Source: Melanopsichium pennsylvanicum | Taxonomy: Eukaryota > Basidiomycota > Ustilaginomycetes > Ustilaginales | Direction: 5' to 3' | Assembly: GCA_900208305.1 (NCBI GenBank) | Contig: OAPG01000001.1 | Location: 1,798,001-1,862,000 of the forward strand | Length of the DNA stretch: 64,000 bases | Part shown: positions 20,031-29,442 of the stretch, in pieces | Numbering within the stretch: the first letter of the stretch is position 1 | Layout of the letters: every line of letters starts with the position of its first letter | The notes under the pieces: model-generated | What the model was told of the DNA's origin: nothing | Databases searched by the model: none | Seen by the model: only the letters and a program-made list of their open reading frames with translations | Position numbers and translations under genes: made by a program

Positions 20031-22859
20031 ATGGCAGCACGCTCATGTGCTCAGCGCACTCATCAGTTGGCAGCATCCATCCTCAGCCATGGCGTAGGCC
20101 CATCCCGACTTCCGGCTGCTTTGATATGCCCATGTCAATCACATGCCGTGTTCCCCGTTTCACCCTTGACACCGCGCAGCTTCAGTGCATCAGCCCACCG
20201 TCATGAGGAAGAATCCGTCAAATCTAGGTCGGAAGACTTACATCAACAGGACGAAACATCACTCAGCAATCGAGTACAACCACGCAGAACAGTAAAGAGC
20301 GTAAGATTGCTTGCCGAAGACGACGTCGTTGATGCCGAACCAACCTTGGAATACCTCGACTCGTTAAAGCCGCGCATTAAGCGCTTTCAGAGAGAAGACA
20401 GCCGATCGAAACGGGGAAACGTGAATCCTTTTACCAAAACTACATCCAAAGTCAGTGCCGAAGACAAGCAGTGGGACCGCACCAAGTCGCGCATTCATGC
20501 GTCTTTCACTCGGGACCAGCTGGCATCTCTGTCACGAGCAGCCAAGCTCCCTGGCAGCTATAATACAAAAGTCCGAAAAGACGAACTTGTTCGCAGGATC
20601 ATGGTGCACCGCTTTGGCATGGAAGACGCCAAGGAGAGAGCGGATAGGGAGAAACGGGAGGAACTGCAGAAGCGTTCCGTGCATATTTCGTTCCGTCCTG
20701 CAGAGCTCTATTTGTTACTCTCAAGAGGCTCTGGCAAGGTTAGACAAGAAGCCAGCAAAGCGCAAGTAGCCATCCTTCCCCGACCTCCGCCAAAGCAAAC
20801 CGATTCCGAAGAGACAAGCGAAAAACTCGGCTTCTGGATCCGAGGCAGAGATGAAGGCATCACCCGCATGACTCAATGGGTCGAGTCGTTCAAAACTTCC
20901 GTCAAGACCAAAATCGAGACCATCACCCTTACCAATTCCGACTCTTCTGATGCCAACGGTGAAGTGTTGCCCGCCGAACTCGTCCGCTTCATCTCCCAAG
21001 CTTCGCGGTGTTTCATGGAAGCCTCGCCTATCTCGGACGGAAAAGTCGCGCTCAACCTAGCGTATCTCGAAGAACGGAATGCACAGAAAGCAGTGCTTCT
21101 CTTGCGCCAATACCAGGCAGAAAGTGTCGACGCAATGCAGCGTCTTGGCTCAGCAGCGTACTGTAATGACGTGGTCACGCTCCGACAGTACTCTATGGTG
21201 CCATTTGTGCCAAATGAACCAACAAGTTGGATCAAAGAGGCGGACGATCTGTTGTTTGGGGTCAACAGCGATATCTCCTTCCGTGTGGCGCATATTCCGG
21301 ATGTGAATGCATTTTTGCTGCCGTCGACCACGAAGCTCCCTGGCATGAAGGTCAAGGGATGGACACACGATGCTGAAATGCAGTTTGACGACCCATTCCA
21401 AGCTTTGCTCGAGCAGGCGTCCTCTGCCGCCAAGTCTGGCATTTCCCCGCTGCTAGAGGGCGGGGAGAGAGAGGTGGAATTGAGTGCACAGCTCGGTCAT
21501 GTGCTCTTCACCTCTGACGGCCTCACACTTGTGGACGACACAGCGTCCGAGGCGGAAGCGCTTTCTCGACTTCAGGATCCACTCGCAGCACCGCTTCCAG
21601 GCGTCTGGCCCTTCGAACATGCCCTCGCCTGGGCCAAGGACTTCCGCTCCCGCTTTGGCCGTGAAGCATCGCGGTTCGTGCCTGCTACACTGTTCAGGTT
21701 GCAAAAGAGCATTTCGCTCGACATTTGGCTGGAGAGGCAAGGGTACGTGCTGGCCAACCAGAGCACATCGGTTGCGGCTTCGGACAAATTGGTGTTGGTG
21801 TATCACCCGAGTGAGGCTGGGTATGGGGCAAGTGAAGGGAAGCTCGAGGTTGTGCTGAAGAGAAAGAAGAGTGACGGCGACATCTTAACAGGTGCGCAGG
21901 GCAATTGGATTGTTGACGAAGCAAGGTGGACAAAGAAGGCAGAGGCCGACTTAATGATACCAGAGAAGTCTTCAGATTTGAGGTTGACTGCCAAGACAGT
22001 CACTCTGCTCCGAGGAGAGGCTTTTGCTGCTGTCGAGGAAGCGTTGGCTTCGTATTGCAGCACAAAGCCAGCTGCAAAGCACGTTTCCGAGGCGACAGAG
22101 GTGGTCGAAGGAGCGGAAGCAGAAGAGGCAGATGCAGATACAGAGGGCGAGAATGACGCTAGCGAAATGCTCGACATAGACACTGAAGTGGTGGAGCGTT
22201 CTGTCACTGACAATAGCTCTGAGGCGATGGAAAACACTGCATCATCCGACCCAGCGACGTCTTCGAAGGGTTTGCCTCCTTCGTCGCTCACCATTTCCTC
22301 CCTAGGAGCGTTTGCTTTGGAAAGCGCTACGAGGGTGACGGTGCAGGCCTACCAGCAGCGATCAGCTCTCGCCGGAGCGACTTTTTTGCCCACCGCTGCT
22401 GAAGCTCCAAGCCCGTCGAGCGCGGCTGAGCCTGTTACTACACGCGCTGAATCCAAGTCGGGCGACTTTGCTGCTGCTCCGTCAACCTCCGAATCCACCG
22501 AGCAGCTCAATGATGCATCAGCTATCCCTCACAACGACCCTACTATCGACTCGAAAGCCATCACTTCGGACCCCATCACAACAGCCGAAGTGGCTTCTTC
22601 AGAAGCTGTTGTGTCCGAATCAAAATCGATGGAAGAGTCAGCTTCTGAAGAGCCAAACTTGAACACAACACAGGAACCTGTCGCACTGTCAACCACACTC
22701 TTTCGCGAAATCTCGCAGGATCTCGCCACCCAATCCACCACGGAATCAGTCCGCATCGTCTGGCGCATTTCTTCCTCATCTCCATCCGTACCACGATGGA
22801 ACGAGGTGGTGGAACCCATCTCAGCTCTAATCGAGAGATACAACGTGTCGGTTCGTTAG
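20031..22859 (+). CDS. SLS1: Probable mitochondrial inner-membrane protein Sls1
   Basis: A 942-residue single-exon protein. I start it at ATG 20031, which has a strong context (AAACCATGG). An in-frame GTG lies three codons upstream but is not needed. The N-terminus (MAARSCAQRTHQLAASILSH and on to RSFSASAHRHEEE) is a mitochondrial presequence with a likely cleavage site near RSFSAS. A basic region with RIHASFTRDQLASLSRAAKL and KDELVRRIMVHRFGM (about residues 145-195) resembles the Sls1 N-terminal domain. The C-terminus holds a long Glu/Ser/Ala-rich disordered segment (about 680-890) before a final conserved-looking WRISSSSPSVPRWNEVVEPI. Yeast Sls1 couples mitochondrial transcription to translation at the inner membrane. 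The assignment rests on domain-like resemblance rather than a single diagnostic motif, so it is less certain than that of its neighbours. Confidence 0.72.
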   Translation: MAARSCAQRTHQLAASILSHGVGPSRLPAALICPCQSHAVFPVSPLTPRSFSASAHRHEEESVKSRSEDLHQQDETSLSNRVQPRRTVKSVRLLAEDDVVDAEPTLEYLDSLKPRIKRFQREDSRSKRGNVNPFTKTTSKVSAEDKQWDRTKSRIHASFTRDQLASLSRAAKLPGSYNTKVRKDELVRRIMVHRFGMEDAKERADREKREELQKRSVHISFRPAELYLLLSRGSGKVRQEASKAQVAILPRPPPKQTDSEETSEKLGFWIRGRDEGITRMTQWVESFKTSVKTKIETITLTNSDSSDANGEVLPAELVRFISQASRCFMEASPISDGKVALNLAYLEERNAQKAVLLLRQYQAESVDAMQRLGSAAYCNDVVTLRQYSMVPFVPNEPTSWIKEADDLLFGVNSDISFRVAHIPDVNAFLLPSTTKLPGMKVKGWTHDAEMQFDDPFQALLEQASSAAKSGISPLLEGGEREVELSAQLGHVLFTSDGLTLVDDTASEAEALSRLQDPLAAPLPGVWPFEHALAWAKDFRSRFGREASRFVPATLFRLQKSISLDIWLERQGYVLANQSTSVAASDKLVLVYHPSEAGYGASEGKLEVVLKRKKSDGDILTGAQGNWIVDEARWTKKAEADLMIPEKSSDLRLTAKTVTLLRGEAFAAVEEALASYCSTKPAAKHVSEATEVVEGAEAEEADADTEGENDASEMLDIDTEVVERSVTDNSSEAMENTASSDPATSSKGLPPSSLTISSLGAFALESATRVTVQAYQQRSALAGATFLPTAAEAPSPSSAAEPVTTRAESKSGDFAAAPSTSESTEQLNDASAIPHNDPTIDSKAITSDPITTAEVASSEAVVSESKSMEESASEEPNLNTTQEPVALSTTLFREISQDLATQSTTESVRIVWRISSSSPSVPRWNEVVEPISALIERYNVSVR

Positions 22860-23055
22860 AAAAGCACACGATTTCGCCGCTTTGTCTCCCTAATATTTGT
22901 ATCACTGACTTACTCATTTGACACCATTCCAACACGAATCATCCGTTTTTTTTATTGTCATTCGATCGGCGTTTTCTTCTTCTGTGCTTGCATTTGGAGG
23001 AAAACGAATGGTGTTTGTTCCTTTTTCTATTGCTTCTCATGGTTGGATAAGTAGG

Positions 23056-25380
23056 TCATGACGATTTTTGATCTGGAGATTGACTATTCTGTCGTTCCAA
23101 ATCTTGCAAATTCTCGTTTGCTCCTGCACCATGTCCCACACCCACCATACTCTGAGCCTGCCACAAATCCCAATACAATCCTTGACTTTGCATCAATTGA
23201 TCATGTGTACCTTTCTCCGCAACATCCCCACCTTGTAGTACAATGATGAAATCGCTATCCGAGATGGTTCTCAATCTGTGAGCAACAAAGATGGCAGTTT
23301 TCTTATCATCCAACAAGGTAGTATGGATATTCCTCATCAACTCGGTCTCTGTGTACGAGTCCAAAGCTGAAGTGGCTTCGTCAAAGAACAAAATGCTTGG
23401 GTTCTTGAGCAAAAGTCTTGCTACCGCCAATCGCTGTTTCTCCCCACCCGAGATCATCAGACCACGTTCACCTACTTTGGTATCATACCCTTCAGGCAGA
23501 TTTCGTACGATTTGATCAACCTTGGCCGCCTTGGCAGCTCTTTCAACATCAGCATCGGAAGCATCCAAACGACCATATCGAATATTGTGTCGAATATCGT
23601 CATTGAACAATGGAGTATCCTGCGGTACCACTCCAACATGCCTCCTAAGCGATTCGAGCGATACCTTTGTAATATCCTGTCCATCAATGTAGATCTTGCC
23701 ACTCTGCGGTTCATAAAACCTAAACAGCAATCGAAAGATGGTCGATTTTCCACAACCAGACGGACCTACAAACGCGGTCTTGTACCCTGCTGGAACGGTG
23801 AACGAGATGTTTTTGAAAATCGGCCTATCAGGATGGTATCCAAAAGTGACATTCTCGAACCGAATCTCACCACCAGTGACTTTGAGAGGTGGAGCAGTAG
23901 GATCTTCTCTCACAGCCACATTGACGTTTTCGAGGTTGAACATGGTTTCCATATCGACCAGACTTTGACGAAGTTCACGATAAACCGTTCCCAAAAAGTT
24001 GAGTGGAAGCGAGAGCTGGAAAACGAGTTGATTCACCATGACAAGATCTCCTACTGTCATAGTACCCTGCGTCACGCCTTGAGCAGCTAGGAACATCATG
24101 ACGGTCAAACTTGTGCTAAAGATGGCATTCTGCCCTGAGTTCAACGCAGCTAGCGAGGTAGCAACCTTGATCGAACTCTTTTCGTAGTCCGCCAGAGCCG
24201 CGTCATACTTTCTAATCTCATGAGCTTCGTTGTTGAAGTATTTAACAGCTTCGTAATTGAGCAAGCTATCGACCGAGGTGGTTGCAGCGCGGTTGTCGGC
24301 GGCATTGGCTTCTTTTCGGAATCGTGTTCGCCAAGAGGTGGTGCGGATGGTGAACCATGCGTACGCTGCCATGGTGATGGCTGTGACGGCAGCGAAGCTC
24401 GGCCCGCATTTGTAGGAGAGGATAGCGCAGACCATGCTGATCTCCAACGCTGTAGGGACAATGTGGAATACGATGCTTGTCAGGAGGAACGAAATACCCT
24501 TTGTACCTCTGTCTATGGCTCTTGTCAAGCCTCCGGTCTGTCTCGTGAGATGCCAGCCCAGATCCAAAGCTAAAAGATGAGTGAAAACGCTATTTGCTAC
24601 CCTTCTGATGGAACGCTGAGCTACGTTGGCAAACACTGCATTACGCAACTCGCTAAACGCCGCAGCGCCCACTCTTGCAAGACCGTAGCCGAGAACAGCG
24701 CTTCCTGCTACAACCCAGACTGTGTTGGGATTTGTCATGTCTAGAGGAGCGTTGACCACATCATTTAGTCTGTCAACGATGGTTTTGAAGAAGAACGGTA
24801 CCTGTACGTTGAGAAGTTTTCCACCGATGAGGAGAGCAAGGGCTAGGACAACTCGTTGCTTTGTACCAAAATCGCCCTTAGGCCACACGTATTGAATGAG
24901 CTTTTTGATGATAGCCCAATCGACCATGCGTTGTTCCTTGACGGTTTTCTCGTGTGCGTTGAGATTGAGCGGGTCATCTGCATCGGGTTGCTTCTTGGCG
25001 GGCTCAGCAGCAGATTTAGTAGTGGCAGGTGGGGAAGAAGAGGCTGCCACGACAATCTTGTCGGATGCACTTTGAGATAAAGGGCGTGGTTGATTCGATT
25101 TGGCGATGACATTGCTGTCTGAGCTGGAAGCCATATGTTGATACGACCTTGCGCCAAACCTGGACTTCGGATTGGCGTTGATGGAAGCGTTGAAGTAATT
25201 CGCGTAAAGTTTAGGAGTGTAAGAAGGCAAAGATGCGATGGGAATGGGAGCGGGAAGTGCTGCGATGAATGCAAAGCCTCGAGGCTGAATGCGGGAAGAA
25301 AGGCTTGAAGGGACGAGACTGATAGCAGGACTGCGAGAGTCGAGCGACTGCAAAGGGAGTCGCCTGATGGCGACCCTCAT
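23056..25380 (-). CDS. ATM1: Mitochondrial ABC half-transporter Atm1
   Basis: A 774-residue single-exon protein from ATG 25380. Residues 1-90 are an Arg/Ser-rich presequence. The six-helix transmembrane domain spans about residues 165-470 and includes ISFLLTSIVFHIVPTALEI and NRAATTSVDSLLNYEAVKYF, a hallmark Atm1/ABCB7 segment. The nucleotide-binding domain follows: Walker A GPSGCGKST (near residue 541), Q-loop VVPQDTPLFNDDI, ABC signature SGGEKQRLAVARL (near 645), Walker B ILFFDEATSALD, and H-loop FVAHRL. Atm1 sits in the inner mitochondrial membrane and exports a glutathione-linked sulfur compound needed for cytosolic iron-sulfur protein assembly and iron sensing. Length is slightly above yeast Atm1 (690) because of a longer N-terminus and a disordered C-terminal tail. 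It is convergent with the SLS1-like gene, with 196 bp between the stops. Confidence 0.96.
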   Translation of the reverse strand: MRVAIRRLPLQSLDSRSPAISLVPSSLSSRIQPRGFAFIAALPAPIPIASLPSYTPKLYANYFNASINANPKSRFGARSYQHMASSSDSNVIAKSNQPRPLSQSASDKIVVAASSSPPATTKSAAEPAKKQPDADDPLNLNAHEKTVKEQRMVDWAIIKKLIQYVWPKGDFGTKQRVVLALALLIGGKLLNVQVPFFFKTIVDRLNDVVNAPLDMTNPNTVWVVAGSAVLGYGLARVGAAAFSELRNAVFANVAQRSIRRVANSVFTHLLALDLGWHLTRQTGGLTRAIDRGTKGISFLLTSIVFHIVPTALEISMVCAILSYKCGPSFAAVTAITMAAYAWFTIRTTSWRTRFRKEANAADNRAATTSVDSLLNYEAVKYFNNEAHEIRKYDAALADYEKSSIKVATSLAALNSGQNAIFSTSLTVMMFLAAQGVTQGTMTVGDLVMVNQLVFQLSLPLNFLGTVYRELRQSLVDMETMFNLENVNVAVREDPTAPPLKVTGGEIRFENVTFGYHPDRPIFKNISFTVPAGYKTAFVGPSGCGKSTIFRLLFRFYEPQSGKIYIDGQDITKVSLESLRRHVGVVPQDTPLFNDDIRHNIRYGRLDASDADVERAAKAAKVDQIVRNLPEGYDTKVGERGLMISGGEKQRLAVARLLLKNPSILFFDEATSALDSYTETELMRNIHTTLLDDKKTAIFVAHRLRTISDSDFIIVLQGGDVAEKGTHDQLMQSQGLYWDLWQAQSMVGVGHGAGANENLQDLERQNSQSPDQKSS

Positions 25381-27499
25381 GATGCCAGTAGCAGCCGGTG
25401 CTGACCAAGAGATACGTACGTGCGTGGTGTGATGGTGATTGTAACCTTACGAGCGTTGTAGTTCACAGAATGGGAACAAAGAGCAAGAACAAAATTGAGC
25501 CAACGTTACATTTTATGAAAGCACCAAACCGGCAAGGACCAATATGATAGACCTCCGGCGAGTCCGAAGAGTGCAAAGCCGTGTTCTGTCGTTCGTGATT
25601 TGGTTCGAGCATGTCACCACACGGCATCGAGCATGTCACCACACGGCATCTAAGCAGTCTTGCTGAGATAACTTTGACCTTTTGTCTGTCACGTCCAGTA
25701 AGTTAGCGTGAAATGTGGAGTTCAGCGGTGCTATGCCCGATCATGGACTGCTATCGTTCCCGATAGGAAAATTGAACCTTGCCGGCTAAAAAAAATTCTG
25801 GTAACTTGAATATTGAGCGAATTTCGAATTTGCAAGACGTAACATCTTCAGGCTGAAAAAATTGTGTTCCTTTTTGACAGATATGCACCTCGGCGTCTTC
25901 TGACCAAATAAATCCACCCGAAGCTGAGGTTCGAATTGACTCTGAATGTGACTAATATTCGGAAATTTGCATCACATGCACTTGATCTCACGTCGGAAGC
26001 AACATATTAGTTTCCCTCCTTGATCAACAACATTTTCATCATCATCACCTTGGGTCAGCACTCTTCTTATTAGCTAGTTCGTTCAAGCGCAAACCGCGAG
26101 AAATATTCGCTCAGCAAGCGTACTGCAATGCGCTGTACTGTGCACGCAACACAGAATGATATCTACACTAACTTAGATGGTGTTGCGCAAAATTCGCCCT
26201 CGTTTCGATTCGCTGGACATGGCCAAGAAGCTCGGCAAATTTCATGGACCTCAGTCTGACACCAGCTGGCATATGATACCCGAACAAACCCTTATTGGTC
26301 CCACAAAGCCACCCAAAAGCTTTAGTCTGTGCCATGTCCCCATCATGATCTTGCCTGAGGCATTTGCTCGCTACAAATGTACTCTGAAATGTGTCGACTC
26401 GGGATAGTTCAGGCGTGAAAGACAACCATGCGGTAAAGGGATGCCGAGGTTTCGGCGGTTATCTTGCCATATCGCGCTTAGGCTTGATGCAGCCCGCGCG
26501 TGGCTCATGTCCGGAACGCATGGTACTGTGTACATGATTAAAATGATTTGCGTTCTTGGTGCTGCGTCGTTCACCACGACTTGAATGCATCGGCAACGTC
26601 CCAAAGCAGCACTGTTCCCGCGAGGCACTGGTGCGGCAGTAGCGCCATGGCACATCTCCGTTCACAAGGCACAAGCCGTTCTCCTCCTGTTCCCTATTAT
26701 TGCCACCGGGAACGTTTCAGCCAAGACCGTCTGTCACCCTTTTTGCCGTGAGTCAAGATCGGCGTCGCATGCATGTACAGTAAATTTACAGTACAGCCAA
26801 TCACCTCCTTCGAGCATGCTCCCTTGGAGTGAAGCTGCCCAACTCTATCCTTTGATTTGTCTTGATGCTGTTGACCTTCCATCATCGAACGAACTTCGAG
26901 TTCGGCCCAGCCTTTCCGAGACCGCAACTACAACGACATACCACCTGTCCCTTCGACCTTGTTTCTGTTTCATCTTTCCAGCCTCCCTTCACTCCACATT
27001 GTTTGACGGTCCCCAAACCATAGATACCCCCATGAAGCGCCTCTGATACCTCCCGTACAGTCACAACAACAGTTTCCCGCATCAGTCTTGTTTATCACAC
27101 CGTCACACTGTCCACACCCTGTTCAGCCGGTTACTGACCATCCGTCACAATCAGAGTTGACTCTGATTCCATGGCCAATCGACAATTCCTTATCACTTCC
27201 GACGCCCTTGCTTTCCTTTCGATCTACACCAGGCTCACGGCCTTCTTCTGTTCATCATAGCCAGAAGTCCACTCGGCCAATTTTCTCGAATTGACACCAT
27301 TGTCTCTCAATTCTACCCAGCTGACAGTGATCAGCGCGGCCTATTTCAGCATTGCTGCCTTGTGTGGCAGCCCTGATCTGATCATATAGACAGAAGCGAT
27401 CTTTCTCGTACATCCAATCAGTCCTGTCCAGTCCCTAATGACTACTTGGGAAACCATCGAAGCTTCGACGCTGATATTCACAATACCATTACCAGCAGC
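25381..27499. other. Divergent intergenic region, ATM1 / secreted hydrolase
   Basis: 2.1 kb between two genes transcribed away from each other. It contains the 22-bp tandem duplication at 25606-25649 and the near-palindrome TACAGTAAATTTACAGTA at 26776-26793. From about 26800 to 27440 the plus strand is C/T-rich, typical of fungal promoters and 5' UTRs, and probably belongs to the hydrolase gene. No further gene is supported. Confidence 0.55.
25606..25649. repeat. 22-bp tandem duplication (2 copies)
   Basis: The 22-bp unit beginning CGAGCATGTCACCACACGGC is repeated twice without mismatch, about 230 bp upstream of the ATM1 start. Confidence 0.9.
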
Positions 27500-28855
27500 A
27501 TGCGGCTCAAACAAACGATACCTCTTTTATTGGCGACGGCGTTAAGCCTCACGCCCGATGCACACGCTTGGGATTGGCTGCCAGCCACAGACAATAATCG
27601 CACTCTGAATACCGGATTTGTCGTCAAAGCATCTCCACCATCTCCAGACGCTGGAACCCAGCTTACCGATGCTCAGCTTCAAGGACTCAACACAACCGAC
27701 TTCTACATGTACAACTACATCACCACAGGCTACAACGCCACCGAAGTGCAACGAGCGGTTATCATGCTTCACGGCCTTGGCCGCGATGCCTGGTCGTACT
27801 TTGACCAAACGCACCAGGCTCTTCTGAATGCTACCTCTCGCAGAGAGCCTGGCACCAGCAAAACGCGCCTGCGTGCTGACGAGGTGGTCATCATGGCCCC
27901 CATCTTCCTTAATGAGCAGGATCCTGGCTGCTATCCTGTCGATGACAACAAGAATCCAACTTCCAACGCGCTGGTCTGGGAAGGAAACGACTGGTCAGAG
28001 GGTGCAGACTCAATTTATCCATCGAAGATCAATGATACCCTTGGTCAGCCATTCGAGCCGCCGGGTGTCTCTTCCTTTGAGTCTATCGATCAAATTGTCG
28101 CTTGGTTCTCGAATAAGACCGTGTTCCCTAGCATGAACACCATCATTGTGGCAGGACACAGCATGGGTGCTCAGATGGTCCAACGCTACGCGCTCATCGG
28201 TGCAGTACCATCAGGAAGTGTTCCTGTCCACTTTGTCGTAGCCAATCCTGGCTCGTATGCGTATCTCACAGAATGGCGTCCGCGATCCTACGACACGTGC
28301 GCCAACACTTTCAACAATTGGAAGTACGGCTTGAGCGCCTATTCGCAGTCCTATCTGTCCGACTTTATCGCCGACTCGCTCGATTCGACCAACGACGTCG
28401 AGAGCATCGTACAGCGCTACCGTCGTCGCATTGTATCCTATCTCTTTGGTCTTGCTGATCACGGCAAAGGCGATACAAGATGCGAGGCGCTTGCGCAGGG
28501 CACAACGCATCTCGGAAGGGGCAGAAACTTTGTCAAACACCTGACTCAGATGGATGGCGGCTTTCCTGCCGCACACACGGTCAATTATATCCCAGGAGTA
28601 GCGCACGATGGACTCGGCATGTTTCAAAGCAAGGCAGGCCTGGAGCGTCTTTTCTTTATCAACTTGAATGGCACCGAGTCGCCAACTGCAGTGGGGGATG
28701 ATGATCATAGCGCAATACAGTGGACCAAGGCAAGACACTCGTCGCAGCAAAGTGGCTCCAGCATGTCGGTCTTGCGAGCAAGTCCATTTTACATTTGCAC
28801 CCTAGTGGCTCTTCAACTCATCCTCATCGGAAGTCTCGTCTTGGTCGGATCATAG
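27500..28855 (+). CDS. Secreted alpha/beta-hydrolase, possibly GPI- or tail-anchored
   Basis: A 451-residue protein. I chose the ATG at 27500, which begins with a clear signal peptide (MRLKQTIPLLLATALSLTPD, cleavage likely after AHA). The frame extends upstream only to a TTG. The hydrolase core shows the oxyanion-loop motif MLHGLGRDAWSYF (near residue 90) and the nucleophile elbow IIVAGHSMGAQ (GxSxG, Ser near residue 221). A late His in YIPGVAHDGLGMF is a candidate catalytic histidine. Several NxS/T sites (for example NATSRR, NKTVF) suit a secreted glycoprotein. The last 24 residues are hydrophobic and preceded by a Ser-rich stretch (SSQQSGSSMSV), which could be a GPI-anchor signal or a C-terminal membrane segment. 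The substrate is unknown; lipase, cutinase-like or peptidase activity cannot be separated from sequence alone. Confidence 0.82.
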   Translation: MRLKQTIPLLLATALSLTPDAHAWDWLPATDNNRTLNTGFVVKASPPSPDAGTQLTDAQLQGLNTTDFYMYNYITTGYNATEVQRAVIMLHGLGRDAWSYFDQTHQALLNATSRREPGTSKTRLRADEVVIMAPIFLNEQDPGCYPVDDNKNPTSNALVWEGNDWSEGADSIYPSKINDTLGQPFEPPGVSSFESIDQIVAWFSNKTVFPSMNTIIVAGHSMGAQMVQRYALIGAVPSGSVPVHFVVANPGSYAYLTEWRPRSYDTCANTFNNWKYGLSAYSQSYLSDFIADSLDSTNDVESIVQRYRRRIVSYLFGLADHGKGDTRCEALAQGTTHLGRGRNFVKHLTQMDGGFPAAHTVNYIPGVAHDGLGMFQSKAGLERLFFINLNGTESPTAVGDDDHSAIQWTKARHSSQQSGSSMSVLRASPFYICTLVALQLILIGSLVLVGS

Positions 28856-29442
28856 TAACTCAAACTTTGTCAGGGGCGATGGAGCATTTTCTAACGCAGC
28901 ATCTGATCTCGCTTCGTACTCATCATCATGGACATTATTTCTGCGTCATTCTTAAGAAGAACCTATGGCATCTCTCCCCAAGACGGATATTGTACCGCGA
29001 CCAAGGCGTATGGCGGTGGTACACCTCTGCATTTTGTATATTATTTGCATGTCTCTGTAAGCACGATATTGTGAAATCATCCAAGCCTGTGTAGCCTGTC
29101 CAACATGACACTCGCCGCATATGAGATTTTGCGTTACATGCAACGAACTGCGGAAGTTGGCTTTCAACCCTGCACCCGTTTTGTGGAGTGAGTCAGATTG
29201 CCCAAATTCATTTCGGACCCTTAATTCGACGTGAGCATCATGTGCTTGTTCGGATGCAAATTGTGTTATCCCCACTTGCTCTTGCTAGATAACACCTGGT
29301 CAGCCTTGTTCGATTCGTCCTCGTCTCGCCATCCTACCTGACTCAACATGATCTGTTGTTCCATCTCACAGACTCATTTCTGATTCTCACCCTTATTCAA
29401 CAACAAGCAAGTCCAGCTGTAGATCCGGAATTCGAAACTGAC
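28856..29442. other. Intergenic, hydrolase 3' flank and polymerase X promoter
   Basis: 587 bp between two plus-strand genes. No recognisable element. C/T-rich sequence precedes the polymerase start. Confidence 0.5.

Noticed and set aside
25925..25945. tRNA T-arm-like GGTTCGAATT
   Set aside because: No complementary stem and no acceptor or anticodon arms at the expected distances.
26585..27046. A 153-codon open frame upstream of the secreted hydrolase
   Set aside because: Lies in C/T-rich leader-like sequence, has no family features, and competes with overlapping frames.
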